From NCBI GenBank assembly GCA_013698305.1, contig JACCVC010000160.1, forward strand, positions 1-8,494: a stretch of DNA of 8,494 bases. The letters are read 5' to 3'. The first letter of the stretch is position 1. Each line of letters starts with the position of its first letter. This document shows, piece by piece, positions 1-6,630 of the stretch. The position numbers and the translations under genes were made by a program. The notes under the pieces are model-generated. The model was not told the DNA's origin and made no database searches. It saw only the letters and a list, made by a program, of their open reading frames with translations. This DNA comes from Chloroflexia bacterium. Lineage in GTDB: Bacteria > Chloroflexota > Chloroflexia > Thermomicrobiales > UBA6265.

Positions 1-1125
1 GTTGACGATGCCCTCCTTCGGACCATCACAGTGCTGGTCATCTCCTGCCCTCATGCGCTCGGACTCGCCATCCCGCTGGTGATCGCGATGTCGACCTCGG
101 CCGCAGCACGACAAGGCGTGTTGATCCGCGACCGCAAGGCGCTGGAAACGATGCGCACCATCGACACGGTCGTCTTCGACAAGACCGGCACGCTTACCCG
201 TGGCGAACATGCGGTGACCGGCGTTGCCACGTCATCCGATGACGACGACGCGCTGCTGGCGCTAGCCGCCGCTGTCGAACGCGAGAGCGAGCATCCGCTG
301 GCTCGTGCGATTATCCGGCAGGCGCAGGAGCGCTCACTCACGATCCCGTCGGCGGAAGGCTTCGCCTCAGTCGCCGGTCGAGGCGTGTCCGCGACGATTG
401 ATCGCGAAGAGATCGCCATCGGCGGACCTCGCCTGCTGGAACAGCGCGGACTCTCGATCCCGGATACGTTGGTGGACAAGCAGGACCAATGGGCCGACCG
501 CGGAGCCGCCGTACTGTCGGTGATCCGGGGCGGAGAAGTCATCGGGCTGATCGCGCTTGAGGACCAGGTGCGCGAGTCGGCGAAGCAGGCCATAGCCTCG
601 CTCAATCGCCGAGGCGTCCGGACGATCATGATCACCGGGGACGCTCGCAACGTCGCCGAGCATGTGGCGGCGCAACTCGGCATCGATCAGGTGCTGTCGG
701 AAGTCCTGCCAGAGAACAAGTCAGCGGAGATCGACAAACTTCAGCGCGACGGGCGCAAGGTCGTGATGGTCGGCGACGGCGTCAATGACGCCCCGGCGCT
801 GGCGTCAGCGGACGTCGGGATCGCGATCGGAGCGGGCACCGATGTAGCGATGGAATCGGCGGGCGTCATCCTCGCGTCCAGCGACCCTCGCTCGGTCGAG
901 AGCGTCATCAAGCTCTCCCGAGCCAGCTATCGCAAGATGATTCAGAACCTGTGGTGGGCAACGGGATACAACGTCATCGCGATACCTCTCGCCGCGGGCG
1001 TGTTGGCCGGAGTCGGGATCATCATGCCACCGGCGATAGGAGCGCTGTTGATGAGCGTGTCGACCATCATCGTCGCCATCAACGCGATGACGCTGCGGTC
1101 GCTCGACCTGTCGCCGGAATCGTAG
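1..1125 (+). CDS. Heavy-metal P-type ATPase, CopB-like (P1B-3), 5'-truncated by window edge
   Basis: C-terminal 374 residues of an inner-membrane P1B ATPase that uses ATP to move a transition metal, most likely copper. The frame is open to base 1, so the gene begins upstream; the GTG at 31 is internal. Visible in order: the transmembrane metal motif CPH (codons at 46-54), the phosphorylation motif DKTGTLT (from 178), the SEHP nucleotide-binding motif (about 286-297), GDGVNDAP (772-795), then two C-terminal helices carrying N-x5-GYN-x4-P and MSVST-x5-N. CPH plus these two helix signatures is the published hallmark of the P1B-3 (CopB) group, as opposed to CPC for CopA. Known for the family: copper export with Cu(I)/Cu(II) reported for different members. 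The N-terminal metal-binding and actuator (TGE) domains lie outside the window. The TAG stop falls in a GTAGG palindromic element. Metal identity is inferred from motifs only. Confidence 0.93.
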   Translation, partial: VDDALLRTITVLVISCPHALGLAIPLVIAMSTSAAARQGVLIRDRKALETMRTIDTVVFDKTGTLTRGEHAVTGVATSSDDDDALLALAAAVERESEHPLARAIIRQAQERSLTIPSAEGFASVAGRGVSATIDREEIAIGGPRLLEQRGLSIPDTLVDKQDQWADRGAAVLSVIRGGEVIGLIALEDQVRESAKQAIASLNRRGVRTIMITGDARNVAEHVAAQLGIDQVLSEVLPENKSAEIDKLQRDGRKVVMVGDGVNDAPALASADVGIAIGAGTDVAMESAGVILASSDPRSVESVIKLSRASYRKMIQNLWWATGYNVIAIPLAAGVLAGVGIIMPPAIGALLMSVSTIIVAINAMTLRSLDLSPES

Positions 1126-1146
1126 GACTCGACCTCATGTCGTTCC
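1122..1146 (+). repeat. Degenerate GTAGG-headed palindromic repeat, copy 1
   Basis: Begins GTAGGACTCGAC, has loop CTCAT and closes GTCGTTCC. The core stem CGAC/GTCG is perfect, and the outer GGA/TCC pairs only across a small internal loop. It matches the head, length and loop position of the better copies but is degraded. The TAG inside its head is the stop codon of the metal ATPase gene. Confidence 0.4.
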
Positions 1147-1152
1147 GCGAGA

Positions 1153-1177
1153 GGGCGAACACAAGGTTCGCCGCTAC
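1153..1177 (-). repeat. GTAG-headed palindromic repeat, copy 2 (reverse orientation)
   Basis: Read on the minus strand it starts GTAGCGGCGAAC, has loop CTTGT, then GTTCGCCC. The stem GGCGAAC/GTTCGCC is a perfect 7 bp with a 5-nt loop (arms 1154-1160 and 1166-1172). It shares head, 25-nt length and pyrimidine-led 5-nt loop with the copy at 7602-7626, though the stem bases differ, as expected of a hairpin kept by compensatory change. Confidence 0.65.
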
Positions 1178-1256
1178 CGAGCGTCCCATCGGCTGCGCCG
1201 ATGCGAGGACGGAGACAATCAGCGATACTTGAAGCAGTCAGCAATAAACCTGACTC

Positions 1257-1281
1257 GTAGGGGAGGACCGTGTGCCTTCCG
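1257..1281 (+). repeat. GTAGGGG palindromic repeat, copy 3
   Basis: Starts GTAGGGGAGGAC, loop CGTGT, then GCCTTCCG. The stem GGAGGAC/GCCTTCC pairs with one G-T wobble and one A-C mismatch. It faces copy 4 (1291-1323), and the heads of the two copies form an 11-bp perfect inverted repeat. Confidence 0.6.
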
Positions 1282-1290
1282 CGCTTCGGG

Positions 1291-1323
1291 CCGACACCTG
1301 TAGAGGTCTGTCGACCCCTACGA
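1291..1323 (-). repeat. GTAGGGG palindromic repeat, longer variant, copy 4 (reverse orientation)
   Basis: On the minus strand the head GTAGGGG is followed by a hairpin with an extended stem. On the plus strand this is CGACACCT (1292-1299), loop GTAG (1300-1303), AGGT (1304-1307), a CT bulge, then GTCG (1310-1313). It is longer than the 25-nt copies, so it is a variant or a fusion of the head with another hairpin. It ends about 10 nt before the Shine-Dalgarno of the GT20 gene. Confidence 0.45.
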
Positions 1324-1345
1324 GTTTCAACTGAGGAGGCCACAG

Positions 1346-2911
1346 GTGAGCAGCAAGGCTACGAGTGACGAACGCGCGCACGGTGAAGCCGACCCCCATG
1401 AGCTGATCGAACAGGTGTTGGCCGAACGGCAGCTCATCGTCGCGTCCAACCGGGGACCCGTCACCTTCACGCAGCGAGCCGATGGCGCCTTCTCGTCGCG
1501 TCAGGGCAGCGGCGGGCTGGTCACCGCCGTGAGCGCCGTGCTGCAAGGACAGCATGCGATCTGGATCGCCGCCGCCATGACCGACGGTGATCGTGCCCGC
1601 GCCGCCGCGGCAGCCGATGCGGGCGAAGCGCTGATCGAGCCTCAGGGGAACGACTCCCGGTTCAAGCTGCGCTTCGCGGTGCCGTCGCAGGAGTCCTATC
1701 ACCAGTACTACAACGTGATCTCAAATCCCCTGCTCTGGTTCCTGCAGCACTACCTGTGGGACACCCCTCGCTCACCAGATATCACGCATGAGACGTGGTC
1801 GGCCTGGCGTGATGGGTACGTGGCCGTGAACCGGATGATCGCGGATGAGGTGCTGCTCGCCTGTGTTCAGACTGACGGCGAGCCGATTGTCATGCTCCAC
1901 GACTATCACCTGTACTTGTGCGGCAACATGATTCGTGAACAGCGTCCGAACGTGGTCATTCAGCACTATATCCACATTCCCTGGCCCGATCCCGACTACT
2001 GGCGGCTGCTGCCGCTCGAGATGCGACGGGCCATCTGTGAGGGCTTGCTTGGGTGCGACATCGTTGGGTTCCAGACTCCGGAACACGCTCGCAGCTTCAT
2101 GCACACCTGCGAGGCCTATGTGCCGGATGTCGACATCAGCTACGGTGACAACACGATCTCCTGGAACGGTCGCATGATAGCGATCAACCACTATCCCATT
2201 TCCATCGATGCGGAAGCCGTGCGGCGAACCGCCCACAGTAGGGAAGCGCGCGCCTACGAGCGGTATCTCCCTACCCACTTCAACGAGTTCACCATATTGC
2301 GGGTGGACCGCGCCGATCCGAGCAAGAACATCGTGCGCGGGTTCCACGCCTTTGACCGTTTCCTGGAAGCGTATCCGGAATTCAAGGATCGGGTCAACTT
2401 TATCGCCGTCACCCAACCATCGCGTCTGGATGTCAAGGAATATCGGGAGTACCTCGACGACATGAGCGCGACGGCGGGGCGGATCAACGCCAAGTACGCC
2501 AACGTTGAAACTGGCTGGCAACCGATCCAGATCATCATGGGCGAGAGCTATCCGCGGGTGCTGGCGGCGATGCGCTGGTACGACGTCTTGCTGGTCAACT
2601 CGATCATCGACGGCATGGCGCTGGTCGCCAAGGAGGGAGCGCTGATCAACGAGCGCAGCGGCGTGATCATCCTCTCCGAGGGAGCCGGAGCGTCGTTGCA
2701 GCTGGGAGAGCATGCGCTGGTGGTAGCACCCGCCGACATCGAAGGCACCGCCCAGGCGATTCACCGGGCGCTGACCATGCCCTTCAGCGAGCGCCAGCGC
2801 CGGGGCCAGGCGATGCGAGCGGCGGTCGAATCCGAAGACGTCTCCGTCTGGTTCCAGGACCAGCTCGCCGACATTGCCGCCAACATCACTGGACGGAAAC
2901 ACCAGTCGTAG
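1346..2911 (+). CDS. otsA: GT20 glycosyltransferase, trehalose-6-phosphate synthase family (OtsA-like)
   Basis: Complete cytoplasmic enzyme of 521 residues. The family transfers glucose from a nucleotide sugar (usually UDP- or GDP-glucose) to glucose-6-phosphate, giving trehalose-6-phosphate, a precursor of the compatible solute trehalose. Visible motifs: SNRGP (34-38), GGLVT (56-60), HDYHL (185-189), HIPWPDPDYW (210-219), CDIVGFQT (237-244), VDRADPSKN (320-328) with the family's Arg322 and Lys327, and DGMALVAKE (422-430) with the nucleotide-sugar-binding Asp and Glu, then LSEGAGAS. The GTG start has GAGGAGG at 1333-1339, 6 nt upstream. Oddities: the usual DRLDYIKG stretch reads DRADPSKN, and no trehalose-6-phosphate phosphatase (otsB) is adjacent; the neighbours are unrelated. 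A GT20 relative using another acceptor, such as a glucosylglycerol-phosphate synthase, cannot be excluded. The gene converges on the permease gene, with only 30 nt between stops. Confidence 0.9.
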   Translation: MSSKATSDERAHGEADPHELIEQVLAERQLIVASNRGPVTFTQRADGAFSSRQGSGGLVTAVSAVLQGQHAIWIAAAMTDGDRARAAAAADAGEALIEPQGNDSRFKLRFAVPSQESYHQYYNVISNPLLWFLQHYLWDTPRSPDITHETWSAWRDGYVAVNRMIADEVLLACVQTDGEPIVMLHDYHLYLCGNMIREQRPNVVIQHYIHIPWPDPDYWRLLPLEMRRAICEGLLGCDIVGFQTPEHARSFMHTCEAYVPDVDISYGDNTISWNGRMIAINHYPISIDAEAVRRTAHSREARAYERYLPTHFNEFTILRVDRADPSKNIVRGFHAFDRFLEAYPEFKDRVNFIAVTQPSRLDVKEYREYLDDMSATAGRINAKYANVETGWQPIQIIMGESYPRVLAAMRWYDVLLVNSIIDGMALVAKEGALINERSGVIILSEGAGASLQLGEHALVVAPADIEGTAQAIHRALTMPFSERQRRGQAMRAAVESEDVSVWFQDQLADIAANITGRKHQS

Positions 2912-2932
2912 GGACGGCACTACGTATCGAGG
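2908..2932 (+). repeat. Weak GTAGGG-headed element, copy 5, between convergent genes
   Basis: GTAGGG at 2908-2913 repeats the head of the other elements, again with the TAG (2909-2911) acting as a stop codon, here of the GT20 gene. A short stem CGTAG (2907-2911) / CTACG (2920-2924) with an 8-nt loop is present, but the usual stem-loop body is not recognisable. It lies in the 30-nt gap between convergent genes and may be a degraded copy or chance. Confidence 0.25.
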
Positions 2933-2941
2933 CGCGTGACT

Positions 2942-3793
2942 CTACCCCTTTGTCGCGCCCGCGGTCATGCCCGAGATGTAGTTGTCGACGAAGAACGAGT
3001 ACGCGACAGCGACCGGCACGGAACCCAGGATTCCCGCCGCCATCAACGATCCCCAGAAATAGACGTCAGCGCGGATCAGGTCGGTCACGACGCCGACCGG
3101 CACCGTCTTCATGTCGCCGGAGCTCATGAACACCAGCGCGTAAAGAAACTCGTTCCATCCCAGCGTGAAACAAAAGATACCCGCCGAGAGGATACCCGGC
3201 ATTGCCAGCGGCAGCACGATGTGCCGCATCGCCTGCAACCGGGTCGCCCCGTCAACCAGCGCCGCGTGCTCCAGGTCGATCGCGATCGTCCGGAAGTAGC
3301 CCATCAGCAGCCAGCTCGCGAACGGGATCAGGAAGGTCGGGTACGTAAAAATCAGCGACCAGTAGGTGTTGTAGAGGCCGAAATCAGCGACGATCTGGGA
3401 AAGCGGGATGAACAGCAATGTCGGCGGCACCAGGTAACAAAGGAAGATCAACGCGCCCATTAGCGTTCCACCCCTGAACCGGAACCGGCCCAGCGCGTAG
3501 CCGATGAATATGCTCGCGCTCAGCGCCAGCAGCGTCGAGCCAACCGTCACCACGAAGGTGTTCAACGTGTATCGCATGAACGCCGTGTCGGTAAACAGGT
3601 AACTGTAATGATCCAGCGTGATGCTGTACAGCAGGAACGGATTGAGATCCATGTTGAGCAGATCAGTGTTCGGCTTCAGAGAGACGATGAGCATCCAGTA
3701 GAACGGAAACATCAGAAAGACCATGAAGAACGTGAGTGGCAGGTACAGGCTGAGCCATCGGCTCCGCCGTACGTTTGATCCGACCATTGCCAT
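2942..3793 (-). CDS. Carbohydrate ABC transporter permease, MalG-like
   Basis: A 283-residue inner-membrane subunit of a CUT1-type sugar importer; with the MalF-like partner it forms the channel through which substrate from the binding protein passes. About six hydrophobic segments are visible (about 14-36, 78-100, 112-132, 143-165, 199-221, 250-270). The cytoplasmic EAA loop, which docks the ATPase, is at about 175-200: EHAALVDGA followed by a conserved LPLAMPG. The C-terminus, NYISGMTAGATKG, is typical of MalG-type subunits. The ATG at 3793 has GGGAG on the minus strand (3807-3803), 9 nt away; a second ATG two codons in is possible. The gene starts 24 nt after the MalF-like stop, so the two are surely co-transcribed. 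The substrate cannot be read from permease sequence. Confidence 0.93.
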   Translation of the reverse strand: MAMVGSNVRRSRWLSLYLPLTFFMVFLMFPFYWMLIVSLKPNTDLLNMDLNPFLLYSITLDHYSYLFTDTAFMRYTLNTFVVTVGSTLLALSASIFIGYALGRFRFRGGTLMGALIFLCYLVPPTLLFIPLSQIVADFGLYNTYWSLIFTYPTFLIPFASWLLMGYFRTIAIDLEHAALVDGATRLQAMRHIVLPLAMPGILSAGIFCFTLGWNEFLYALVFMSSGDMKTVPVGVVTDLIRADVYFWGSLMAAGILGSVPVAVAYSFFVDNYISGMTAGATKG

Positions 3794-3817
3794 GCGTGTT
3801 GTCTCCCGTGAATCTCT

Positions 3818-4759
3818 CTAATCGTCCCGCCGCACGTACCTGAGCAGAATCACCGCCAGCACCGCCAGCATCGGGAACATATACAGCGAAATCGCCGCCG
3901 CCGTGCCGATATCGGTGTAGCCGAGCGTCTGGTATGAATACGTGCCAAAGATATGCGTCGAGTTCGCTGGTCCGCCTTTGGTGAGCACGTAAACGAGCTG
4001 GAAGTCGGCGAAGGTCCAGATGATCGAGAACAAAGTCGCGATGAGGGTGATGTTCCGGATCACCGGCCAGGTCACCGCCATAAACCGCTGCCAGGCGTTT
4101 GCGCCATCGAGCGCGGCAGCCTCGTTCAGGTCGTCCGGAACCGCCTGCAGCCCAGCCAGGATCGAGATGCCAAAGAACGGAACTCCGCGCCAGATGTTGG
4201 CCACACAAAGGGAGACGATGGCGTTGATTGGATCACCGAGGAAATTGATGCTGCCGCTCACGATGCCCCAGTCCTCCAAAACCCAGGAGATCGGGCTCAT
4301 CACGCCGTTGAACAGCATGAGAAAGGCGAGGCTGCTGATCGCCGTCGGCACGATCCATGGCAGGAGCAGGAATGCGCGATACAACCGGCTGAACCGGAAT
4401 GTCTGGTTCAGCACCAGCGCCAGACCAAGACCTAGCGCGAGCTTGAACGGCACCGTGCCGACGCCATAGACGAACGTGTTGCGAACGGTTTTCTGGAAGA
4501 TCGGATCGTCCAGCAATCGGCGGTAATTCTCGAGCCAGATGAAGTTGCGTTCGGCGAAGCCAACGAACGCATCGGTCAGCGAGATATAGATGCCGTAGGC
4601 GAACGGATAGGCAATGAACAGGATAAGAATGAGCAGCCCCGGCGCAAGGAACAGCCACGCAAGCGAGGATTCCCGGCGCTGGAAGCGCGTCCAGAACCCC
4701 TCCTGCACATCCGGAACGATCAATCGCTCACTCGGCCGGGTTTCTTGCAGCGTGCTCAT
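3818..4759 (-). CDS. Carbohydrate ABC transporter permease, MalF-like
   Basis: A 313-residue inner-membrane permease of a CUT1-type sugar importer. A charged cytoplasmic N-terminus (1-31) leads to a first helix at about 33-55 (SLAWLFLAPGLLILILFIAYPF), followed by about five more hydrophobic segments. The EAA loop is NEAAALDGANAWQRF (212-226), with the expected Glu-Ala-Ala and a Gly about four residues after the last Ala, then TWPVIRN. The frame is open to an ATG at 4789, which would add ten residues, but that start has no spaced Shine-Dalgarno. The ATG at 4759 has AAGGA 6 nt upstream and gives the family-typical MSTLQETRPSERL start, so it was chosen. It lies between the binding protein and MalG-like genes in the usual operon order. 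Confidence 0.92.
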   Translation of the reverse strand: MSTLQETRPSERLIVPDVQEGFWTRFQRRESSLAWLFLAPGLLILILFIAYPFAYGIYISLTDAFVGFAERNFIWLENYRRLLDDPIFQKTVRNTFVYGVGTVPFKLALGLGLALVLNQTFRFSRLYRAFLLLPWIVPTAISSLAFLMLFNGVMSPISWVLEDWGIVSGSINFLGDPINAIVSLCVANIWRGVPFFGISILAGLQAVPDDLNEAAALDGANAWQRFMAVTWPVIRNITLIATLFSIIWTFADFQLVYVLTKGGPANSTHIFGTYSYQTLGYTDIGTAAAISLYMFPMLAVLAVILLRYVRRDD

Positions 4760-4765
4760 TTCAAA

Positions 4766-4770
4766 TCCTT
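4766..4770 (-). promoter_or_regulatory. Shine-Dalgarno that decides the MalF-like start
   Basis: AAGGA on the minus strand, 6 nt before the ATG at 4759-4757. The upstream in-frame ATG (4789-4787) is directly abutted by GAGG with no spacing, so it is the weaker start. Confidence 0.65.
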
Positions 4771-4814
4771 GGAAGTCGTCATGCGCCATCCTCGTCTTCG
4801 CGGTTGGCGAGTGA

Positions 4815-4829
4815 ACGGGAATCTCCCGT
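4815..4829 (-). other. Short hairpin between binding-protein and permease genes
   Basis: ACGGGA (4815-4820), loop ATC, TCCCGT (4824-4829): a perfect 6-bp stem in the gap of about 110 nt after the solute-binding protein stop. No T-run follows on the minus strand, so it is not a classic terminator. In sugar importer operons such intercistronic hairpins can protect the upstream mRNA so that binding protein exceeds permease; that role is inferred here. Confidence 0.35.
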
Positions 4830-4869
4830 CCACCCGCGATATGCCGAACGAAAAATCGGAGTACCGCCG

Positions 4870-6264
4870 CTATCGGCTGTAGATCCGCTCGAGCATCGCC
4901 GCGCCCTGTTCGATGGCTGTCGCCACATCACCGGTTTGTATGGCGTTCGCAAACGTGTTCACGATCACGTATTGCGAAGATGCCTGAGCCGCCTTCAGGT
5001 TCGACGGACCGGCGTAGCCCTTGTTTCGGGCAATATCGGCAATCTCGAGGTACGCCGCGAGCTTTGGATCGTCGACATAGACCGGCAACTCAGTGAAGGT
5101 TGGCCCCGGCGGAAGGATATACCCTTCGAACGACTCCAGCCACGCCTGGAACGGCTCGGCTGAGAACCACCACTCCAGGAACGCTTTCGCTTCGTCCTGA
5201 TTGGGCGAGTAGTCCATGATTCCCATCGAGCGGCTGCCCAGCATGGCGAACTGGCCATCCGGCCCACTCGGCAAAGTTGCGTGGAAGGTGTCTTCCGCGA
5301 TCTCCGGATTCGAGTTTTCGCCTTCGGGATCTGACGCCGCGAGGTAGATGCTCGATCCGTTTTGCGTTGCCGAGAGTTGGTCGGAGAGGTAGGCGCTGTT
5401 GTTGGTCGAGTCGTCCCAGCCGAGTCCGGTTTCGTCAAAGGCCTCTGGCCACGCGTTCACGAAGGTTTCCATACCCTCGCGAAAGCCGTCGGTGTCGAAC
5501 GCGACGGTCGTGCCGTCCTCTTCGATCTCCATCGAGCCGTGTGACCACATGTACGGGTAACAGAAACCCGGCGGGTCACCGAGGCTCTGGCCGAGCGCCT
5601 GGCCGAGAGGTTTACCGACCTCCTCCTTCAGGATCTTGCCCACCTCGAACAACTCCTCCCAGGTCGCCGGGAAGTTGTTTTCCGGATCCGTCACTCCGGC
5701 CTGCTCGAAATAGCTCTTGCGGTAGGCCATGGCCGCGCCCGAGTTACCGTGCGGAATCGACTTCCACTCGCCATCGACCGCAGCGGATTTTACTACCCAA
5801 TCGAAGTAGCCTCCCTGTACCTCCTCGGCCGCCGCGGCGATGTCGCTCACATCGAGCAGGCTCTCGGAGAACAGGTAAGGGATCGCGTCCCACATCTCGA
5901 CAATGTCTGGCCCTGCACCGGCCTGGACCGCCGATGTCGTTCGGGGTTGCAAGTCCGGCCAGTTGATGAAGTCGACCGTCACGTCGACACTGTTGTCCTC
6001 ACCCCAGGTGGTGGCTTGTTCATTGAAGAAATCCTGGGCGGCAGGGACAAACGCGGTGCTGATCAGCATGTTCAGGCTACCGCCCTGAAGAAGTGCTGGA
6101 GCGCGGTTCGGCGCGGCTGAGACAGCGTGTCCCGTTGCGGTCAATACGGATCCAAGAGCAGCAGCCGAAAGTCCCATCGCCGACGCGCGTTTCATGACGG
6201 TGCGGCGTGAATACCGCATCGCCTTCGCTTCGGCAATCAACGTAGCAGAACGATCCTCGGTCAT
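4870..6264 (-). CDS. Extracellular carbohydrate-binding protein of an ABC importer, Tat signal
   Basis: A 464-residue family-1 (MalE-like) solute-binding protein that captures substrate outside the membrane and delivers it to the two permeases downstream. The N-terminus carries a twin-arginine signal, SRRTVMKR (19-26), a hydrophobic stretch at about 27-48 and a probable cleavage at VSA-A near 50. No lipobox Cys is present, so it is not an obvious lipoprotein. The mature part shows family features: INWPDLQPRTTSAVQAG then GPDIVEMW, a hinge-type AMAYRKSYFEQAG, FPATWEEL, and near the end NQDEAKAFLEWWFS. The frame extends to an ATG at 6321 (483 residues), but the ATG at 6264 has GAGG 6 nt upstream and the outer one has no site, so 6264 was chosen. 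First gene of the importer operon. Export in folded form via Tat would suit a cofactor-bearing or fast-folding protein, but nothing more is shown. Confidence 0.92.
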   Translation of the reverse strand: MTEDRSATLIAEAKAMRYSRRTVMKRASAMGLSAAALGSVLTATGHAVSAAPNRAPALLQGGSLNMLISTAFVPAAQDFFNEQATTWGEDNSVDVTVDFINWPDLQPRTTSAVQAGAGPDIVEMWDAIPYLFSESLLDVSDIAAAAEEVQGGYFDWVVKSAAVDGEWKSIPHGNSGAAMAYRKSYFEQAGVTDPENNFPATWEELFEVGKILKEEVGKPLGQALGQSLGDPPGFCYPYMWSHGSMEIEEDGTTVAFDTDGFREGMETFVNAWPEAFDETGLGWDDSTNNSAYLSDQLSATQNGSSIYLAASDPEGENSNPEIAEDTFHATLPSGPDGQFAMLGSRSMGIMDYSPNQDEAKAFLEWWFSAEPFQAWLESFEGYILPPGPTFTELPVYVDDPKLAAYLEIADIARNKGYAGPSNLKAAQASSQYVIVNTFANAIQTGDVATAIEQGAAMLERIYSR

Positions 6265-6270
6265 GTCTAA

Positions 6271-6274
6271 CCTC
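6271..6274 (-). promoter_or_regulatory. Shine-Dalgarno that decides the binding-protein start
   Basis: GTGAGG on the minus strand, with GAGG 6 nt before the ATG at 6264-6262. The alternative ATG at 6321 has no purine-rich site at proper spacing. The ATG at 6219, just before the twin-arginine motif, has a GAAGG only 2 nt away. Confidence 0.6.
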
Positions 6275-6525
6275 ACTTCTGGCGCCGCGCGTTGCGCGAT
6301 CACTGGGAATCGGTCGGTCATTCTCGGTGTTGAGGAATCTGTACGATTGTGGTTCGGCGGCTACTCTCCTCTCTGACCGGTTCACAGCCGTAAAGGGCAG
6401 ATCGCGAAATGGAAGATAGTGAACTGTATCAGGTGTTTACGATGTTGGCGATAGCTGGGTTGCCCCGTCCTCCCCGGTTGGGGCCGCCTCGGGTAACTAC
6501 CCTCGATCTTCGTCTGAAGGAATCG

Positions 6526-6542
6526 TTGTCTCATTGTGACAA
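6526..6542. promoter_or_regulatory. Candidate operator palindrome
   Basis: TTGTCTCATTGTGACAA pairs at 7 of 8 positions around a central T. It lies in the divergent region and overlaps the candidate -10 of a minus-strand promoter. A match this good at this length is expected by chance about 0.2 times in 482 nt, more if other lengths are allowed, so it is suggestive only. Confidence 0.3.
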
Positions 6543-6561
6543 AGAACGAGCGATTCGCCAA
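6533..6561 (-). promoter_or_regulatory. Candidate sigma70-type promoter for the importer operon
   Basis: On the minus strand TTGGCG (6561-6556), a 17-nt spacer, then CACAAT (6538-6533). Each box matches consensus at 4 of 6 positions. It would give a leader of about 260 nt before the binding-protein start, which is long, and its -10 is inside the palindrome at 6526-6542. Confidence 0.25.
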
Positions 6562-6630
6562 TATCGTGCTTTCTTTCACAATCTTGATCGCGTTTCGTCG
6601 CTTTCAGACCATTCGCTGATGCCTTGCATA

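Larger units (their letters stand above)
1253..1325. repeat. Composite inverted repeat between the ATPase and GT20 genes
   Basis: ACTCGTAGGGG at 1253-1263 and CCCCTACGAGT at 1315-1325 are exact reverse complements (11 bp). They enclose two smaller hairpins (copies 3 and 4), so a folded transcript would give a three-way or cruciform-like structure. It could terminate read-through from the ATPase gene, but there is no trailing T-run, so a classic intrinsic terminator is not supported. Confidence 0.7.

Noticed and set aside
51..683. 210-codon minus-strand frame over the metal ATPase
   Set aside because: Ser/Ala/Arg-rich shadow of the ATPase, with no ribosome site or motif.
1253..1325. Classic intrinsic terminator for the ATPase gene
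   Set aside because: The inverted repeat is strong, but the arms are far apart and no T-run follows, so it was listed as a repeat only.
1122..1325. CRISPR array or tandem repeat array
   Set aside because: The copies are in mixed orientation, have irregular spacing and variable stems, and there are no equal-length spacers or cas genes.
1772..2920. 382-codon open frame on the minus strand across the GT20 gene
   Set aside because: It is antisense to a gene with all GT20 motifs, has no recognisable domain or ribosome site, and is typical of shadow frames in G+C-rich DNA.
2912..2941. Bidirectional terminator in the 30-nt convergent gap
   Set aside because: Only a 5-bp stem (2907-2911 / 2920-2924) and a TACGTA palindrome are present; there is no T-run on either strand.
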